Assembly (NCBI GenBank): GCA_949128115.1
Contig: OX421961.1
Coordinates: 120,717,050 to 120,781,049 of the forward strand
Direction of reading: 5' to 3'
Length of the DNA: 64,000 nt
From: Anaspis maculata
Taxonomy: Eukaryota; Arthropoda; Insecta; Coleoptera; Scraptiidae
Position numbers and translations under genes: made by a program. Positions 1 through 12,035 of this stretch are shown here, piece by piece. The notes under the pieces were generated by a model that worked only from the letters and a program-made list of their open reading frames with translations, was not told the DNA's origin and ran no database searches. Numbering within the stretch: the first letter of the stretch is position 1; the number at the start of each line of letters is the position of its first letter.

Positions 1-142
1 AAAACCAGAATCGTTTGTGCCAATCAAAAGTTACAGCGGTTCAAAATTGTGTGAATTTTTGCTTTGTAACACTTTCATTGTTGAGCAGTCTAGTTGGTTA
101 GGTTATATTTTGTAATCTTTTATTAAATTTCTCAAATTTCTT

Positions 143-144
<2 letters not shown>

Positions 145-175
<31 letters not shown>
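145..175 (+). repeat. Poly-T tract
   Basis: About 31 T in a row; may be the reversed poly-A tail of a retrotransposed sequence to its right. Confidence 0.7.
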
Positions 176-177
<2 letters not shown>

Positions 178-235
178 GAAAGTACTTTTTTTTCAATGCT
201 CTACCATCTCCTTAAATACATATTGACAAAAAAAG

Positions 236-267
236 TGGAACACCCTGTATTACGCAGGGTGTTCCAC
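236..267. other. Perfect hairpin of two CAGGGTG termini
   Basis: GTGGAACACCCTG and CAGGGTGTTCCAC are separated by 7 bp. Looks like the joined ends of a foldback element. Confidence 0.7.
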
Positions 268-269
268 TA

Positions 270-745
270 AATATAATTGAGACGATCGATTTAGAACACA
301 CACTGCTCATTTCTGCGTACTAGAATAGATACACGCCAACAATTATCTACTTGGAATTATCGCTGTGATTATCCGCTCGCTGTCTCTTTCAATTCAATAC
401 TGCCCTGAGCTGCCGGCTGATGCCTTATACAAAGGCCTCCGAATAGTGTTCCCGAACTTTCTGTCTACATCCAGCAAATTCCATGGTGGCCCGGCATATG
501 CGGTTTTCAGACCATTCCTGAATAATCACACACATTACCCGTATAATTCTGCCGGGTTCTGGAACGGCGCCTCCGCCAAAATGGACAGATGTATCTTGAT
601 TGATCATTGCAGTCTCCATGTATTTTAATGCCATCGAGTTTACTCTAGAAATCTCCAGAGCTCCGCGCATTTGAACACTGCGGCTGTGGAAGAGTCCAGA
701 AAGATCGCGTGTATACCGCTGCTCGTAACACTAGGCTGCTAATTT
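270..745 (-). repeat. LTR-like dispersed repeat, copy 1
   Basis: Shares with 59952-60448 the blocks AAATATAATTGAGAC, ATACACGCCAACAATTAT, TGTGATTA...CCGCTCGCT, AATAATCACACA, GTATAATTCTGCCG, ATGGACAGATGT and GCTCGTAACA, same orientation. The reverse strand has AATAAA-like signals and begins TGTTACGAG, as an LTR might. No coding partner was found. Confidence 0.6.
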
Positions 746-770
746 TTTAGAGCCTGGCTGTTTAGCCGAA

Positions 771-1145
771 ACTAGTCAAACCTTTTGAAATAATTTGTGG
801 AGAGACAAATAAAGAATATTTATAAATTTTTTAGAGCACGGAATGGAGTATGTGCTGCTTTTTATTTCGAAGGGATATAGATAGAGATCGCGAATAGAGC
901 GCGTTTGGGAGAAATGCGTGATCGGACAAATTCCAGTCGGACGTTTGAGCGTTGGAACATTCGTGTGTTTGCTCTTAGTGTGGGGAGACGCGTGGTTGGT
1001 CATATTTCGGTCGGACGTTTGAATTTTGGGAGATCTGCATAGCATGATCTCATTGCTTTTGAAAATGTTTTTTTGTGTGATTATCATAATAAGAAATTTA
1101 CATGTTGCCCTATGTTTTGAACATAGTAACGCTGTACCCCATTCT
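771..1145. other. No gene seen
   Basis: AT-rich spacer containing two copies of a CGGTCGGACGTTTGA-like phrase (941 and 1008); nothing else recognised. Confidence 0.4.
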
Positions 1146-1600
1146 ACAGGTGTCTCAAAAGTATAGCATTCTGAGTCCAGAGCGATATATATTTAGGAAT
1201 CCACTCAAGAACACGAAAAAAACATTGAAACAGTTAATGACGTTGATTTTCGAAGATATGGGGCAGGTCAAAAGGTAGGACTCCGCTGCCTCTATTTTCG
1301 TTATTCGGAGTGATTTTGGGAAACTGTTTATCACAGTCAAATCACTGAGAATCATCAACCATTGGGTGTGCACTGAACTTCTATTTAGTATACAAGGTGA
1401 TTCATAAATATCGAAAATTCATTTTTCTTCAAAAACGCCTGTGAAAGTTCTATGAAAACGAAGAGTCAAAAATTCAGCGCACACCCACTAGTTGATGGTT
1501 TTTACTGATTAGTCTAGGAGAAACACTTCCCAAAAATCACTTTAGATAAGGGCAATAGTGAGGGACTCTAGACGCAATTTTGATACCTCGTATTATCTCG
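1146..1600. repeat. Foldback repeat
   Basis: TCACTGAGAATCATCAACCA (1340) pairs with TGATGGTTTTTACTGATTAG (1490), and further segments pair outward. A related piece (CTTCTATTTTCGTTATT) lies near 56945. Non-coding. Confidence 0.5.
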
Positions 1601-2018
1601 ATCGGTTAAACGGTTCTATAGTCACGTAGGCCTCGACTGGACTTGAAGATTGGACTTTCCAGAGAAATATCACTGGACGTTATTAAACTCAAAACTGGAG
1701 TGGGGCTAGTTGTCTGTACTACAATCACTTCTCTCTCATTTCTAAATTAACCATTTATTAGTATTAGCTATTGAAGTTTCGCGTAGGAAAACATAAGGAA
1801 CTATTTAAAATTGCCACCATATACATAAGATTAGCGCTAGGTTTGTCTATCGGTAACGGGATCGTTGTCATGCTTTAGTGTTCGTGTGTATAGTCGCCGG
1901 GAGTCGGGTCGCCTTGGCAACGCATGTGTAGTCCCGGCAAATGAAGCACTCGCACTTCTCTTCTCTCTGCAGTCTGCTTGCACGTTGTATGGCTTGCACT
2001 CTTATGCTCGCATCCATA

Positions 2019-2223
2019 GTAGTTGTCAAGTGCACCTTGTTCAAGTATCACCCTTAATCAAGCTGTAACTCAAGTACGATTTCTGTTTCATAGGCATATT
2101 TTTGGCTATTCCCGTGAAATAGTATTCCTCGAGGAAAGCCAACGTTACGTCTATGAAACAGAATTCGTACTTGAGTTACAGCTTGATTTAGAGTGGTACT
2201 TGAACAAGGTGCACTTGACAACG
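2019..2223. mobile_element. Hairpin MITE, about 200 bp
   Basis: TTGTCAAGTGCACCTTGTTC at 2025 pairs with GAACAAGGTGCACTTGACAA ending near 2222; the inner AGCTGTAACTCAAGTACGA also pairs. Confidence 0.75.
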
Positions 2224-2299
2224 ACTATGAATATGGGCATTAGATCTTGCACTGCTGGGTCGGTTCGGGATAGCTCTTTCTGACGCCTCTGGAACACTC

Positions 2300-3260
2300 A
2301 TTAATTTATCGTTCAAAAATCCGCTGCCGCCCCGACGCCAAACGGAAAGCAAGCAAGTTACAGACACCGGACAAAAACTATCGTGTTTCCTGTACATTCG
2401 CCATCACAGGAAAAATAGTTTCAGCCGTCGCCGCCCCCTATACGCCGCTCCCGACGGAGAAAACAAAACCTCAGAAGTTACAGACACCAGACAAAAAATA
2501 TCGTTTTTCCTGTCTATTTGACATAGCAGGAAAATAGTTTTAGCCGCCGCCGCTCTCCATACGCCGCCCCCGACAAATATAAAACCACAAAAGTTACAGA
2601 CACCGAACAAAAACTATCGTGTTTTTTGTCTATTCGACATCGCAGGAAGAATAGTTTCAGCCGCCGCTGCCGCTCATACGCCGCCCCCGACAAAAAACAG
2701 AACCACAAAGGTTACAGACATCGGACAAAAACTTTAGGGTTTCCTGTCCATTCGCCATCACAGGAAAAATTGTTTCAGCCGTCGCCGCCCCATACGCCGC
2801 CCCCAACGGAAAAAACAAAACCACAGAAGTTACAGACACCGGACAAAAACTATCGTATTTCCTGTCCATTTGACTTCGCAGGAACAATAGTTTCAGCCGC
2901 CGCCGCCCCATACGCCGCGCCGCTTCCGACGCAAAAAACAGAACCACAGAAGTTACAGACACCAAACAAAAACTATCGTGTTTCCTGTCCACTCGACATC
3001 TCAGGAGAAATAGTTCCAGCCGCCGGCGCCGCCGCTCCCCATACGCGTCCCCGACGAAAAAACAGAACCACAGAAATTACAGACACCGGACAAAACTAAT
3101 CGTGTTTCCTGCCCCTTTGCCATTACAGGAAAAACGATTTCAATAGACGCCACCCTCATACGCCGCCCCTGACGAAAACGAAACAACCGAAAAAGGTACA
3201 GACACCGGACAAAAACTATCGTGTTTCCACTGTACATGGCATTTTCAGGCTTAGTTAGGT
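2300..3260 (+). repeat. Minisatellite, about 8 units of 116-124 bp
   Basis: The marker CAGACACCGGACAAAAACTA recurs at about 2361, 2481, 2597, 2715, 2833, 2956, 3080 and 3199. Each unit also has CCTGTCCATTCGxCATCxCAGG and a GCCGCCGCC run. Spacing near a multiple of 3 keeps frames open on both strands. Confidence 0.9.
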
Positions 3261-3367
3261 ATAATGGGGGTCGATATCTCAATACGCACTCAAGATACAT
3301 GATCGAGCCGAGTGTGACCAGGGTAGCTATTCTTGAAAGTGTGGGAGAAACTTCCTGGGAGTAAAAT

Positions 3368-3453
3368 ACATTCCGCAGTACACTGATGTAGCGAAGGTTG
3401 CCTAAAATCGTGTTTTTTAGGCAACTTTTGCTACAACAGTGTAGTACGGATTA
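3368..3453. mobile_element. 86-bp hairpin mini-element
   Basis: ATTCCGCAGTACACTGATGT...ACAGTGTAGTACGGAT with an inner GTTGCCTAAAA / TTTTAGGCAAC stem. Present only in the left side of the palindrome, so a later insertion. Confidence 0.6.
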
Positions 3454-4446
3454 TACAGGGTGATTTTTTTAAAAGTTTCCACCCCTTGTTTCTCGCCGCC
3501 AAAATGTTTTACAGGAAAACGCCGAAACAGGTCAATTTTTGTTTCGAGGGGGTCATCTAGAGCACATATCACCAAATTTTTATCTTGAACCCCTTCGCCC
3601 CCGCCCCACCCTGCTTTAAAATTTCAAATAGCATGACCTACTTTGTGATACATCAAATTGAAGGCAATAAAATTCTCTTTCCGTTAAACATATTTCAAAT
3701 TTTTTTAAACCACCTCTCAACCCTTCTGAAAATTCTCTTTTCGTTAATGGAAGGACAATGTTCCCCCTATAAACTCTTGATTCCTGAGAAATAGACTTCC
3801 CAGCAAAAACAGGTCGATTCTTATTTCAATGGGGTCATCTTAGACACGAGTGGCCAAATTTTTATCTTCAACCCCTTCGCCCTCACCCTACCTTACTTTG
3901 AAATTTCGAATAGCATTATCTATCTTGTGATACATGAAATTGAAGGCAATAAAACTCTTTCCGTCAAACATATTTCTATTTTTTTTAAACCACCCCTTTA
4001 AAGTAGGGTAGGGTGGGGGCGAAGGGGTTGAAGATAAAAGTTTGGCCACTCGTGTCTAAGATGACCCCATTGAAATAAGAATCGACCTGTTTTTGCTGGG
4101 AAGTTTATTTCTCAGGAATCAAGAGTTTATAGGGGGAACATTGTCCTTCCATTAACGAAAAAAGGATTTTCATAAGGGTTGAGGGGTGGTTTAAAAAAAT
4201 TTGAAATATGTTTAACGGAAAGAGAATTTTATTGCCTTCAATTTGATGTATCACAAAGTAGGTCATGCTATTTGAAATTTTAAAGCAGGGTGGGGCGGGG
4301 GCGAAGGGGTTCAAGATAAAAATTTGGTGATATGTGCTCTAGATGACCCCCTCGAAACAAAAATTGACCTGTTTTGGCGTTTTCCTGTAAAACATTTTGG
4401 CGGCGAGAAACAAGGGGTGGAAACTTTTCAAAAAATCACCCTGTAT
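3454..4446. repeat. Long foldback palindrome with TACAGGGTG ends
   Basis: Arms of roughly 450 bp (3454-3905 and 3998-4446) are almost identical in inverted orientation around a loop of about 90 bp. The same 69-codon open frame occurs in both arms with two or three differences. Each arm is itself a tandem pair of related units (GGGGTCATCT...ACCCCTTCGCCC). Pairing resumes outside at 3322-3363 with 4450-4490, with an 86-bp mini-hairpin inserted on the left side only. Non-coding. Confidence 0.85.
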
Positions 4447-4849
4447 AAAACTCCCAGGGAGTTTCTCCCACATTTTCAAGAATAGCTGCCCAGAAGTCTT
4501 GCAAAGTGAAAAGCTGTGAAGTCTTTCTTAAGTTTTACAGACTGTATTTCTTAGCTTAGGTGGTGAAAGGACAGAAGCTGATAATGTTTTGAAGCGGTCA
4601 AGATCCCTCCCAATAGTCCCAATGGGTGTTTGGATTTCTTCGAACCGCAATAGCTTTCTTATAATAATGTGTGGCGATTGACCCACCTCAGAAGTGAAAT
4701 AGTGAGTTGTAAATGTAGGCGTAGCTTCAGCTTTTAAACTTTAAGAAAGGGAGTGAGCCGCTGATGGAAAGAGAAGTCGAGAAGCACGCAAAGAGGGTAG
4801 AGAGCTGGGGATGCGAACAGAGAGATTGGCTTGGAACTTGAGAAGACCT

Positions 4850-5818
4850 CAGTGGCGGCTCGTGAGTTTTTTGCAAGGAGGGCTCAAGTTAATAACAAAT
4901 TCGCGAGCTGAGAACTATAATGTTCTATCTGCACTTCTTGTAGAAAATGTTTTTCGAACTTCGAACCAGCAAAACATTGACAAAATGTTTCCTGATATAA
5001 ACAATTAGATCAGAAACTAGAGAAAGAGGCTTTTCTTTTATTCCTTTTCCGTTTCTGATCTAATTGTTCAAATCATGAAACATTTCGTCCATGTTTTGTT
5101 GGTTCGAAGTTCGAAAAACATTTTCTACAAAGAGTGCAGATAGAACAGTTCTCAGTTCGCGAAATGACGAAACTCGAGACAAAAACTTTTTTGTCGTATC
5201 CGCATCACAACCATATGGAGTTTTAGCATTTACTGTTTTGTCAAAATTACGTGTGAGTTAATGCACCACGAATTTATTCTTGCGGGTTCGATTTGCTTTA
5301 TATTCAGTAAATCAATGCTGTAATCGGACGTCCGTTGTTTTGTTGCATTTATTTCTTCTTGTAGGCTTGATGACCTAAATGTACCTTTTTTAGGTCAGCT
5401 ATCTTCATGTTTGCAAACTGTTGACTAATCGAAGAGTACATAAATAATTATATCGATTATTTCAATCGGCTGGGGGCTCGAGAAACGGAGCCCATATCTG
5501 CAGTATAGAGCGGGAGCCGCGTCTCGCGTTGCCATGGTTACGGACATGTTTTGCGCGGGTGCACCCCGGCATCACCGCATCGGCGGTGGGCGCCGAATGC
5601 GGAGCCCAAGACGAACTTCTTCGACCGTGCGATCGCTTAGAATTATTTTGTTAAACTATTAATTGACTAATGACTGGAAGTTTTTGCACTAAACCAAATC
5701 TTTGGAATGAGTATAATTAATACAATGCATTCCATGTCTTCCTACCGATGAAAACCTCTTGCCGCTTTTAGCGTTGGGGGGGCGCCGCCCTTGAGCCCTC
5801 CCTCACCAGCCGCCACTG
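4850..5818. mobile_element. hAT non-autonomous element, 969 bp, perfect 8-bp TSD
   Basis: Inverted ends CAGTGGCGGCTCGTGAG and CTCACCAGCCGCCACTG, flanked by GAAGACCT (4842-4849 and 5819-5826). The left half contains an inner inverted repeat (4915-4990 pairs with 5080-5150). GC-rich stretch at 5520-5630; no transposase. Confidence 0.88.
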
Positions 5819-5936
5819 GAAGACCTAACGACCTAACGGACCTAACGTGACAAGATCACGGCCCTGATCACTTCAAATTTAATGTCATGTATATTTTACG
5901 TTTGAGTAAAGTCAGTCTGGTCGAAAAAAAAACGAG

Positions 5937-6705
5937 TGAGTAAAGTAGCCGCATGTGGAATACTGTTCCTAATGTGGAATACCCCCTCCTGAAGAAACTG
6001 CTTACGCCATCTTCACTCCAGTAGCGTTATCATATACTATTTAGATTACCTCTCACTTTATGGAATTATAATTAATTCATTATTTTATAGTGTGCCGGCA
6101 TCCTGAGTTTTTCGAGGTGATTGCGTAAAATTTTAGTTGTGATCAAAGTATGAAAGCTTTAGTCATGAAAATTGCTTAAATGGTAATGTAATGAATGTAT
6201 GCAACTAGCTCAGGCTCAATTTTTGAGTCAAAATATCTTTTTCAACTGCTGACTTCAATTCAAAGTTAAATGTTGAAGAGCCGGTAATGTGGAATACCAA
6301 CAGGTGTCGAATGTGAAATATTCCACATTAGCGCTATTATACAATATAATGTAGCACTTTTCTAATGTGATAATTCTTTCCAGCAAAATGCCTAAAAAAG
6401 CGTAAAAGAACACATTTGGACAGAGGATAATATAAAAAACATTAGGATAATGTGGTATTCCACATTCGGATATAGGGGTATCCCACATTACCCACCCAAT
6501 TTTTCAGCTCGGTAAAAGTCACATTTTCAACGTTTGATTTTTTTCCGACCTATTTGCGTCATTTATTTTTCTTCCAGTTTTGACCACACGTTAACAAGTC
6601 CTCAACCTATTCATACTAAAAACTTTGAGAGTTGAAACTAGCATTTACAATTTTTTGCCCAATTAAAACAAAACGGTATTCCACAATCGGCTACTTTACT
6701 CTACC
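5937..6705. mobile_element. TIR element rich in TGTGGAATAC motifs
   Basis: Inverted ends GAGTAAAGTAGCCGCATGTG and (right, inverted) GAGTAAAGTAGCCGATTGTG. Five or more copies of AATGTGGAATAC or its inverse occur at 5950-5990, 6285-6340, 6450-6495 and 6665-6690. No coding region. Confidence 0.65.
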
Positions 6706-6767
6706 TTGATTAAAATGTAATGCTTGCTAAATGCATAGGCGTGTCGTGTGTCACATTAGCAGTATAG

Positions 6768-7425
6768 TCCGTAACATCTAAGATAAGCACAATGGGCCTT
6801 ATGAATAAAGATCAAGCAACTGCTTTTGCTTGAAATGTAGCAGCAAAAAAAGGAGAAACATTTGGAATTAGGACTTTGAACCACTGTTATTATTTCAATC
6901 AGTTACTCAAATGTTCAATAAAACTTGAATCAAGGAATCACTTGAAGTTTCTGATTTTCTGAGAATTTTTAAAAACAGGAAATTAAGCAAAAGCAAATGC
7001 TTAATCTTTATTCATAAGGCCCATTGGGTCATAAAATTCGGCGCAGTAACTTTGGATCAGTGACAGGGTTGGGACATGCGGAGTGGGGGGCATTAAGGTG
7101 GGTTCAGTCAGCTTATTTAGCCGCGGTTTTAGTTTTAGCCGTAAGCGCTGCATCGCTTATTGGCTGTTCTGAGGAGGCTGGTTCACAAGAGCCAATGGGC
7201 TGCGCTTGCGACTAAAGTAAAACTTGCGGCTAAATAAGCTGACTGAACGCACCTTAACACAAGGCGTGAGCTTTGGCTGTGAGTGCAGAGACGAGCCGCC
7301 TATGCCCAACGTCACTAACGTCTGACCACACCCTGAACGGAGAAAGGGACTCGTCCCGACGCATTCTGGTCAACTGCACATTTTTATTGGTGTGCTTATC
7401 TTAGATCTTAGATGTTACGGACTAA
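6768..7425. mobile_element. TIR element holding two smaller hairpin MITEs
   Basis: Outer inverted ends TAGTCCGTAACATCTAAGAT... at 6768 and 7425. Inside, GGGCCTTATGAATAAAGAT (6793) pairs with 7000-7025. A second hairpin TTAAGGTGGGTTCAGTCAGC (7093-7258) folds on GCTGACTGAACGCACCTTAA. These are nested or adjacent MITEs with no genes. Confidence 0.65.
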
Positions 7426-7779
7426 AGCACGTAAAATAGCACGTATAGCGTGTTAGCACGTAAAATTTGAACGATGGTGTCGACCTCGGTGTCAACCCCT
7501 GGGCTGTTGGTGGTCGTTAAAGATCGCTAGATATACCCTTCCCTTCCCTGTGTTGAGAAAATTTCCGGTATAGTGGAGGAAATCATTCACTGGAGTAGGT
7601 GTTGGGCCTCAGAGAAGAAAACAGGCCGACGTTGAATAAATGAACAAAAAAGTCTCTAGTCGCTTCAAAACATTTTTTGTTGTGTCTTTAGGTAGCTATT
7701 TTTTGCATTTTTACATGTATCCATAGTCATTTCACTTCGCGATCATCTACAAGCCCCCATTATTGTTCAAACGTTTTTG

Positions 7780-7953
7780 AGTCGTGAGTTTCCTGGCGAC
7801 CTCTTTGGAACATTTGATCGGGAATTTAGCCTGCAGCTAGACACTTCACTTCCCGATGACTTCTATTCTAAGGCCTTTTTCCAGATGTCATCTAACTTTT
7901 TGTCCTCGCTTTTTCTGACTTATCATAATTTTCCTTTCAACTTTGTGTTTCAG
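7780..7953 (+). other. Probable 5' UTR intron of the secreted protein gene
   Basis: A GTGAGT donor-like site near 7780 and a pyrimidine-rich TTTGTGTTTCAG acceptor ending at 7953 bracket a 174-bp AT-rich stretch immediately before the start codon. The acceptor is convincing. The donor is the nearest good match and could be wrong. Confidence 0.45.
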
Positions 7954-7954
7954 A

Positions 7955-9245
7955 ATGGCTCACAAAATTGTGTTCCTTCTACTGCTCTCATCAACAAGTC
8001 ACGTAATCTCGAAATCCCTCAACGGACACGTGGAGAAACGCGCGTGCCAGAACGGCTGCCAGAACGAGTGCAACGACAACGTTTGCTGCTCGACGGAAAG
8101 CTGCAACACCTGCGTCAACATCTGCTCGGCACAGTGCAGCAGCAGGGTGTGCGCCAACAACTGCGTCGACGCTTGCAGCGACGGCCAGCAGCCGCAGAAG
8201 CAGCAGCAACCGACCAAAAGACAGTGCTGCGACAACAGTTGCAACAACAACTGCCTGTCGCAACGGTGCAACGACAACTGCTCCAAGAACTGCAAACGGC
8301 CCTGCGACGACGACATAATCGAGCCTTCCACGCCATCCAGAGTCCAGGACTCGGAAAAAAAAACCGTGGAAGTTATCGAGCTCGAAAGCCCCAACATCAC
8401 CATCAACAACACGCACAACAACTTGGTCAATCTGACCACGCACGTCAACATCCACAACATCATCAACACTTACAACAACATCAGCACGCCGGTGTTTGTG
8501 AACACCACCAACATCAACCACATTGGCTTGGTTGGGAACCCCAGACCTGCTGAAGCTAGCAAAATTGTGATAGTCAATAACAGCACGTGTTGCGGTAATC
8601 AACAACCGCCACCGGATATTATATACGTTTCGCCACCACCACCTCCTACTTACCCACCACCACCTACTTACCCACCACCACCGCCACCGCCAACGTACAT
8701 CATACCACCTCCGCCTACATACATCCCACCACCTCCGCCCACGTACATCATACCGCCACCACCGCCCACATACACTCCTCCACCTCCACCACCGCCGACT
8801 AGCAGACCACCACCACCACCAGAAATCAGACAAAGATGTTGCTACGTTATGCATCCGCGACAGTGCTACACCGACACTAGCGGCCGAACACGGTGCGTGA
8901 TCCGTAGGCACTGGGAATGCTCGGACATCTGCACGTCGGACGTGGTGGTCATTGAGGAAAGGAATGAGTACAGAGAAAACCAAGTTGTGTACCAGCCAAG
9001 TTGCCAGACCGTGCAGAATTACCCGTACTTTTATTGTGGCAACTATGTCAACAGAGGTGAGAAATTCTTATCACGATTCTTCTCACGTTCATTCTAATAA
9101 TCATATTCCAGATTGTGGTCAATGCTACAACTGCAACGGCGCCTACAATCCACAACAATGTTCAAGAAACGACCAGTGTTCAGATCCGTGCAGGGTCACC
9201 ATGCCGAATTGTGTTCCAAATAATCAAGGTGTTTATTGTTTGTGA
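7955..9245 (+). CDS. Secreted Cys/Asn/Pro-rich protein, join(7955..9056,9112..9245), 411 aa
   Basis: Starts at the ATG at 7955, right after a splice acceptor (TTTGTGTTTCAG, ends 7953), so an upstream exon is probably 5' UTR; a possible donor is GTGAGT near 7780. In-frame codons upstream of this ATG are intron. The N-terminus MAHKIVFLLLLSSTSHVIS is a signal peptide. Next comes a Cys-rich block (about residues 25-110) with CxxxC, CC and CNxxC spacings interrupted by a QPQKQQQP stretch. An Asn/Thr/Val-rich block with many N-glycosylation sequons follows (about 130-195), then PPPPPTY repeats (about 220-290), then a second Cys-rich domain. The 55-bp intron (9057-9111, GTGAGA...TTCCAG) joins phase 1 to a last exon with eight more cysteines (CGQCYNC, CSDPC). 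Without splicing the frame ends in an implausible tail, FLSRFFSRSF. Function not recognised; an extracellular structural role (cuticle, eggshell, silk or salivary secretion) is inference. Confidence 0.8.
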
Positions 9246-9249
9246 ACCT

Positions 9250-10340
9250 TTGAACTATTCAGCCACACAATTTCGTGGCTTCTTTTGTACGATTATGTTT
9301 AAATAAGTAAAAAGTGTTTTTGAACTTCTTGATACCACACAGATTATTCAACTTCCTACCTCGCCTCCTCCTGTCTTCATTTCTGATCGCTTTTGTGGGG
9401 TAGGGTGAGGCGCCCCTGCCTCACCTGTAGTCAGAAGTGCCTCTAGAGTGAGGTAACCCTATACTCAGAAGTAGGTACTTTCAAAGCAGCCTCTGCAGTC
9501 GAAAGGCGGTCCCCCTGTAGTCAGCAGCTAGTCCCTCTCCTTTTTTGTCGACACATTGACTGCCTAGTGCTGCCACCCCAACTCATTTGTCTTCAGGGGT
9601 CTTCAGATTTTTTAATTCATTCAGTAGCAACTCACTACAGCGAGCTCCTCCCGTTATTTCAATCTATCCGTAGTTTCAACAGGAATTGGTTACGTTCAAG
9701 GAGGTTATAATCATAGCAGGAGGAAACATGAGCTCAAAAAAGTGAAGCCGTGTGACGTCACGTTCTGTGTATGCAACCCGTAAGTTATGAACCAGAACCA
9801 CACGAAGGCACACGACCACGAGTCACAGAGGTCCATCCCACAGAATCACGAATCGGTCAGTTTTTGTGTTTTCCGTTTGCCAATTTCTCATTTTCATAAT
9901 GGCGGAATCAGTCGCTTTCATGGCTTTTTGATGCCGAGACCAACATCGGTCGCCGCTCAGAAACAAATTTTTCGAGCAGAAAAAGCAAAAAGGCATAACG
10001 TAGCAGAAATGGAAAGCAGAAACAGAGAAGAACAGAAGCAGGTGCAGATAAACAAGATACAAGACTCTAGATATGCCGATCTATGGATATGCCAAACCAA
10101 AAATACAAAGAGCTACAAGTAGCCCAGGCTTTTTAGTCGAAAAAACGATAAAACATGAAACAAACTAAAACACGGTTAATCTCTTCAGTTTTGGGTTTAC
10201 TAGACTTTGCTGTATAACATACAAAAAGTCCCCAACTTTCCCCCGTGTGCGTCATTGTTTTTTTGACAGGCAAAAATGAAGACACATCAAAGATCACCGC
10301 AAAGACACCACCACCTCTTTTGACGTAACCAATCTTTATT
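9250..10340. other. Spacer downstream of the secreted-protein gene
   Basis: The 3' UTR of the gene probably ends near 9300 (AAATAAGTAAA). An unconvincing 111-codon open frame at 9787-10122 (Arg/Lys/Gln-rich, MNQNHTKAHDHE...) has no recognisable domain, and its reverse frame is also open. Confidence 0.4.
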
Positions 10341-12035
10341 GTACCGGGTGGGCCATAAAAAACCGCACTGTTTTATTTTCTTCGCCGAATTTTTGTTTCT
10401 TGGCCGATTTTGACAAGCTTGGTATCCTTGTGTAGCCAAATGAATAGGCTATCAAAATTGTATATAGGTATTGCTGGAATATCAAAAATCAAAATGGCGG
10501 ACTCAACTGAAAATAGGCTTTCGTTTGCAGTCGTTTCTTTCGATTTAAATTTGACAGAATAACAGAACTAAAGACAATTTTCGGAAGAACGAACTGTCTT
10601 CTACATTTTGAGACCATGACCAGCTCAAATGGTCTATTTGTTCTGAAAATGTAGCAAACTGAATATAGGCCTATTTGGAATTTTTTCAATCCGTAACGAA
10701 TAATAAAAAAAATTTATTTTGCCTGCCAAATTTTTGTGTCTCAAACGATTTTGACAGGTTTCATATTATTGTGTGGCCAACTGAATATTATACAAGTATC
10801 ATGTCTGAATACAGTCGAAATGTCAAAATTAAAGATGGCGGACACATCTGGAAATAGGCCTTCTTTTGCAGTCGTATTTTTTTAATTGAAATTTGACGGA
10901 CTGACAGAACTGAAGGCGTTTTTTGGAAGAACGCACTGTTGTTTCCACTTTGAGACCACGACCAGGTCAAATGGTTCATTCTTTAGAGAGATAAAGAAAA
11001 TTGAAAGAAATTTTTTTGGCATTATTTCGATCCCTCACGAGTAAAACAAATTTATTGTTTTGAGTGCTAAATTTTCATTTCTTTTTAGATTTTGACAGAT
11101 TAGGTACCATTGTGTAGCCAAATAAATGGGCTACAATAATCATTACCAATATTGTCAGAATCTCAAATTTCAAAATGGTGAACACAACTAAAAATAACCC
11201 TTCTTTTGCAGTTTTTTCTTTTTTGTTGAAATGTGTCAGAACCGTTCTGTCGATCAGAACGATAGAAACTCAAGACGTTTTCTGGAAGAACGCACTGTTT
11301 TCTGTATTTTGAGACCATGATCAGCTTACTTTGTTCATTCGTTGTGGACATGTAATATATTGAATAAGATTTTCAGTTGTGTCCGAGGTGTTTTGAAAAA
11401 AACACAAACACAAAATTTTGAATTTTGACCAGATTCATGTATGATTCTTGTAGGCTTTTTATAAGGCGACATAATATTGCCTGATCTGTCAAAATCAATG
11501 AAAAAGAAGCAAACAATTAGCAATCTAAACAATAAGTTTTATTAGTCGTTGAAGATTTAAACGATGGCAAAAAAAACCTTTTTTTTAATTTGCTACATCT
11601 CCTCAATCAATGAACCAATTAAGCTGGTATTGTGACTTCAAAGTGCTAAAAACAGTCCGCTCTTTCCAGAAACGCCTTCAGTTTTGTCAGTCGTCGGATT
11701 TCAAAAGAAGACTGCAAAAAGCAACGATTTCAAAAATGGTAATTTTTTGGACTTTGGACCTCTTAGGAAGCACGCCAGTCAGTCGCGGGTCCCATCGGGG
11801 CACCACTTCTTAAAAAATTACCTATAGGAAAGGCAATTTTCAGCTTTCTTTTTTTTTTCTTTTCACGATATTTCAAAAACGGCACAAGGTAATTATTATT
11901 GAAAACGGATCTCTTTATTTCAATAAGCGCAAAATTTGGGACAGATATGGTGAATCACGCGACTCCATTCGTTTTTGTTCACGAAATACCTACGAATTTT
12001 ATCAAAAAATTTTCTGCTCCACCCTGTATACAGAG
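10340..12035 (+). repeat. Tandem-like repeat of about 340 bp, three to four units, in a TACxGGGTGG-ended element
   Basis: The phrase AAAATGGCGGAC recurs at 10491, 10831 and 11172 with its surroundings (TGCAGTCGT..TTTTTT, TTCTGGAAGAACGCACTGTTTTC, TTTGAGACCATGACCAG). The fourth unit is decayed. The block begins TACCGGGTGGGCCAT and ends CCACCCTGTATA. A single related unit is at 21013-21400. Confidence 0.75.

Noticed and set aside
2626..3099. 157-codon open frame in the 118-bp minisatellite
   Set aside because: Unit length near a multiple of three keeps several frames open on both strands; composition follows the repeat, not a protein.
7943..7954. Upstream non-ATG start for the secreted protein
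   Set aside because: Those codons are the end of the intron (TTTGTGTTTCAG).
7991..8983. Antisense open frames (330 and 156 codons) and a second plus-strand frame over the secreted protein gene
   Set aside because: Shadows of CAA/AAC- and CCA-rich coding sequence; the spliced plus-strand frame has the signal peptide, cysteine pattern and clean splice sites.
9787..10122. 111-codon basic open frame as a gene
   Set aside because: No recognisable domain, no splice or promoter evidence, and the opposite strand is equally open.
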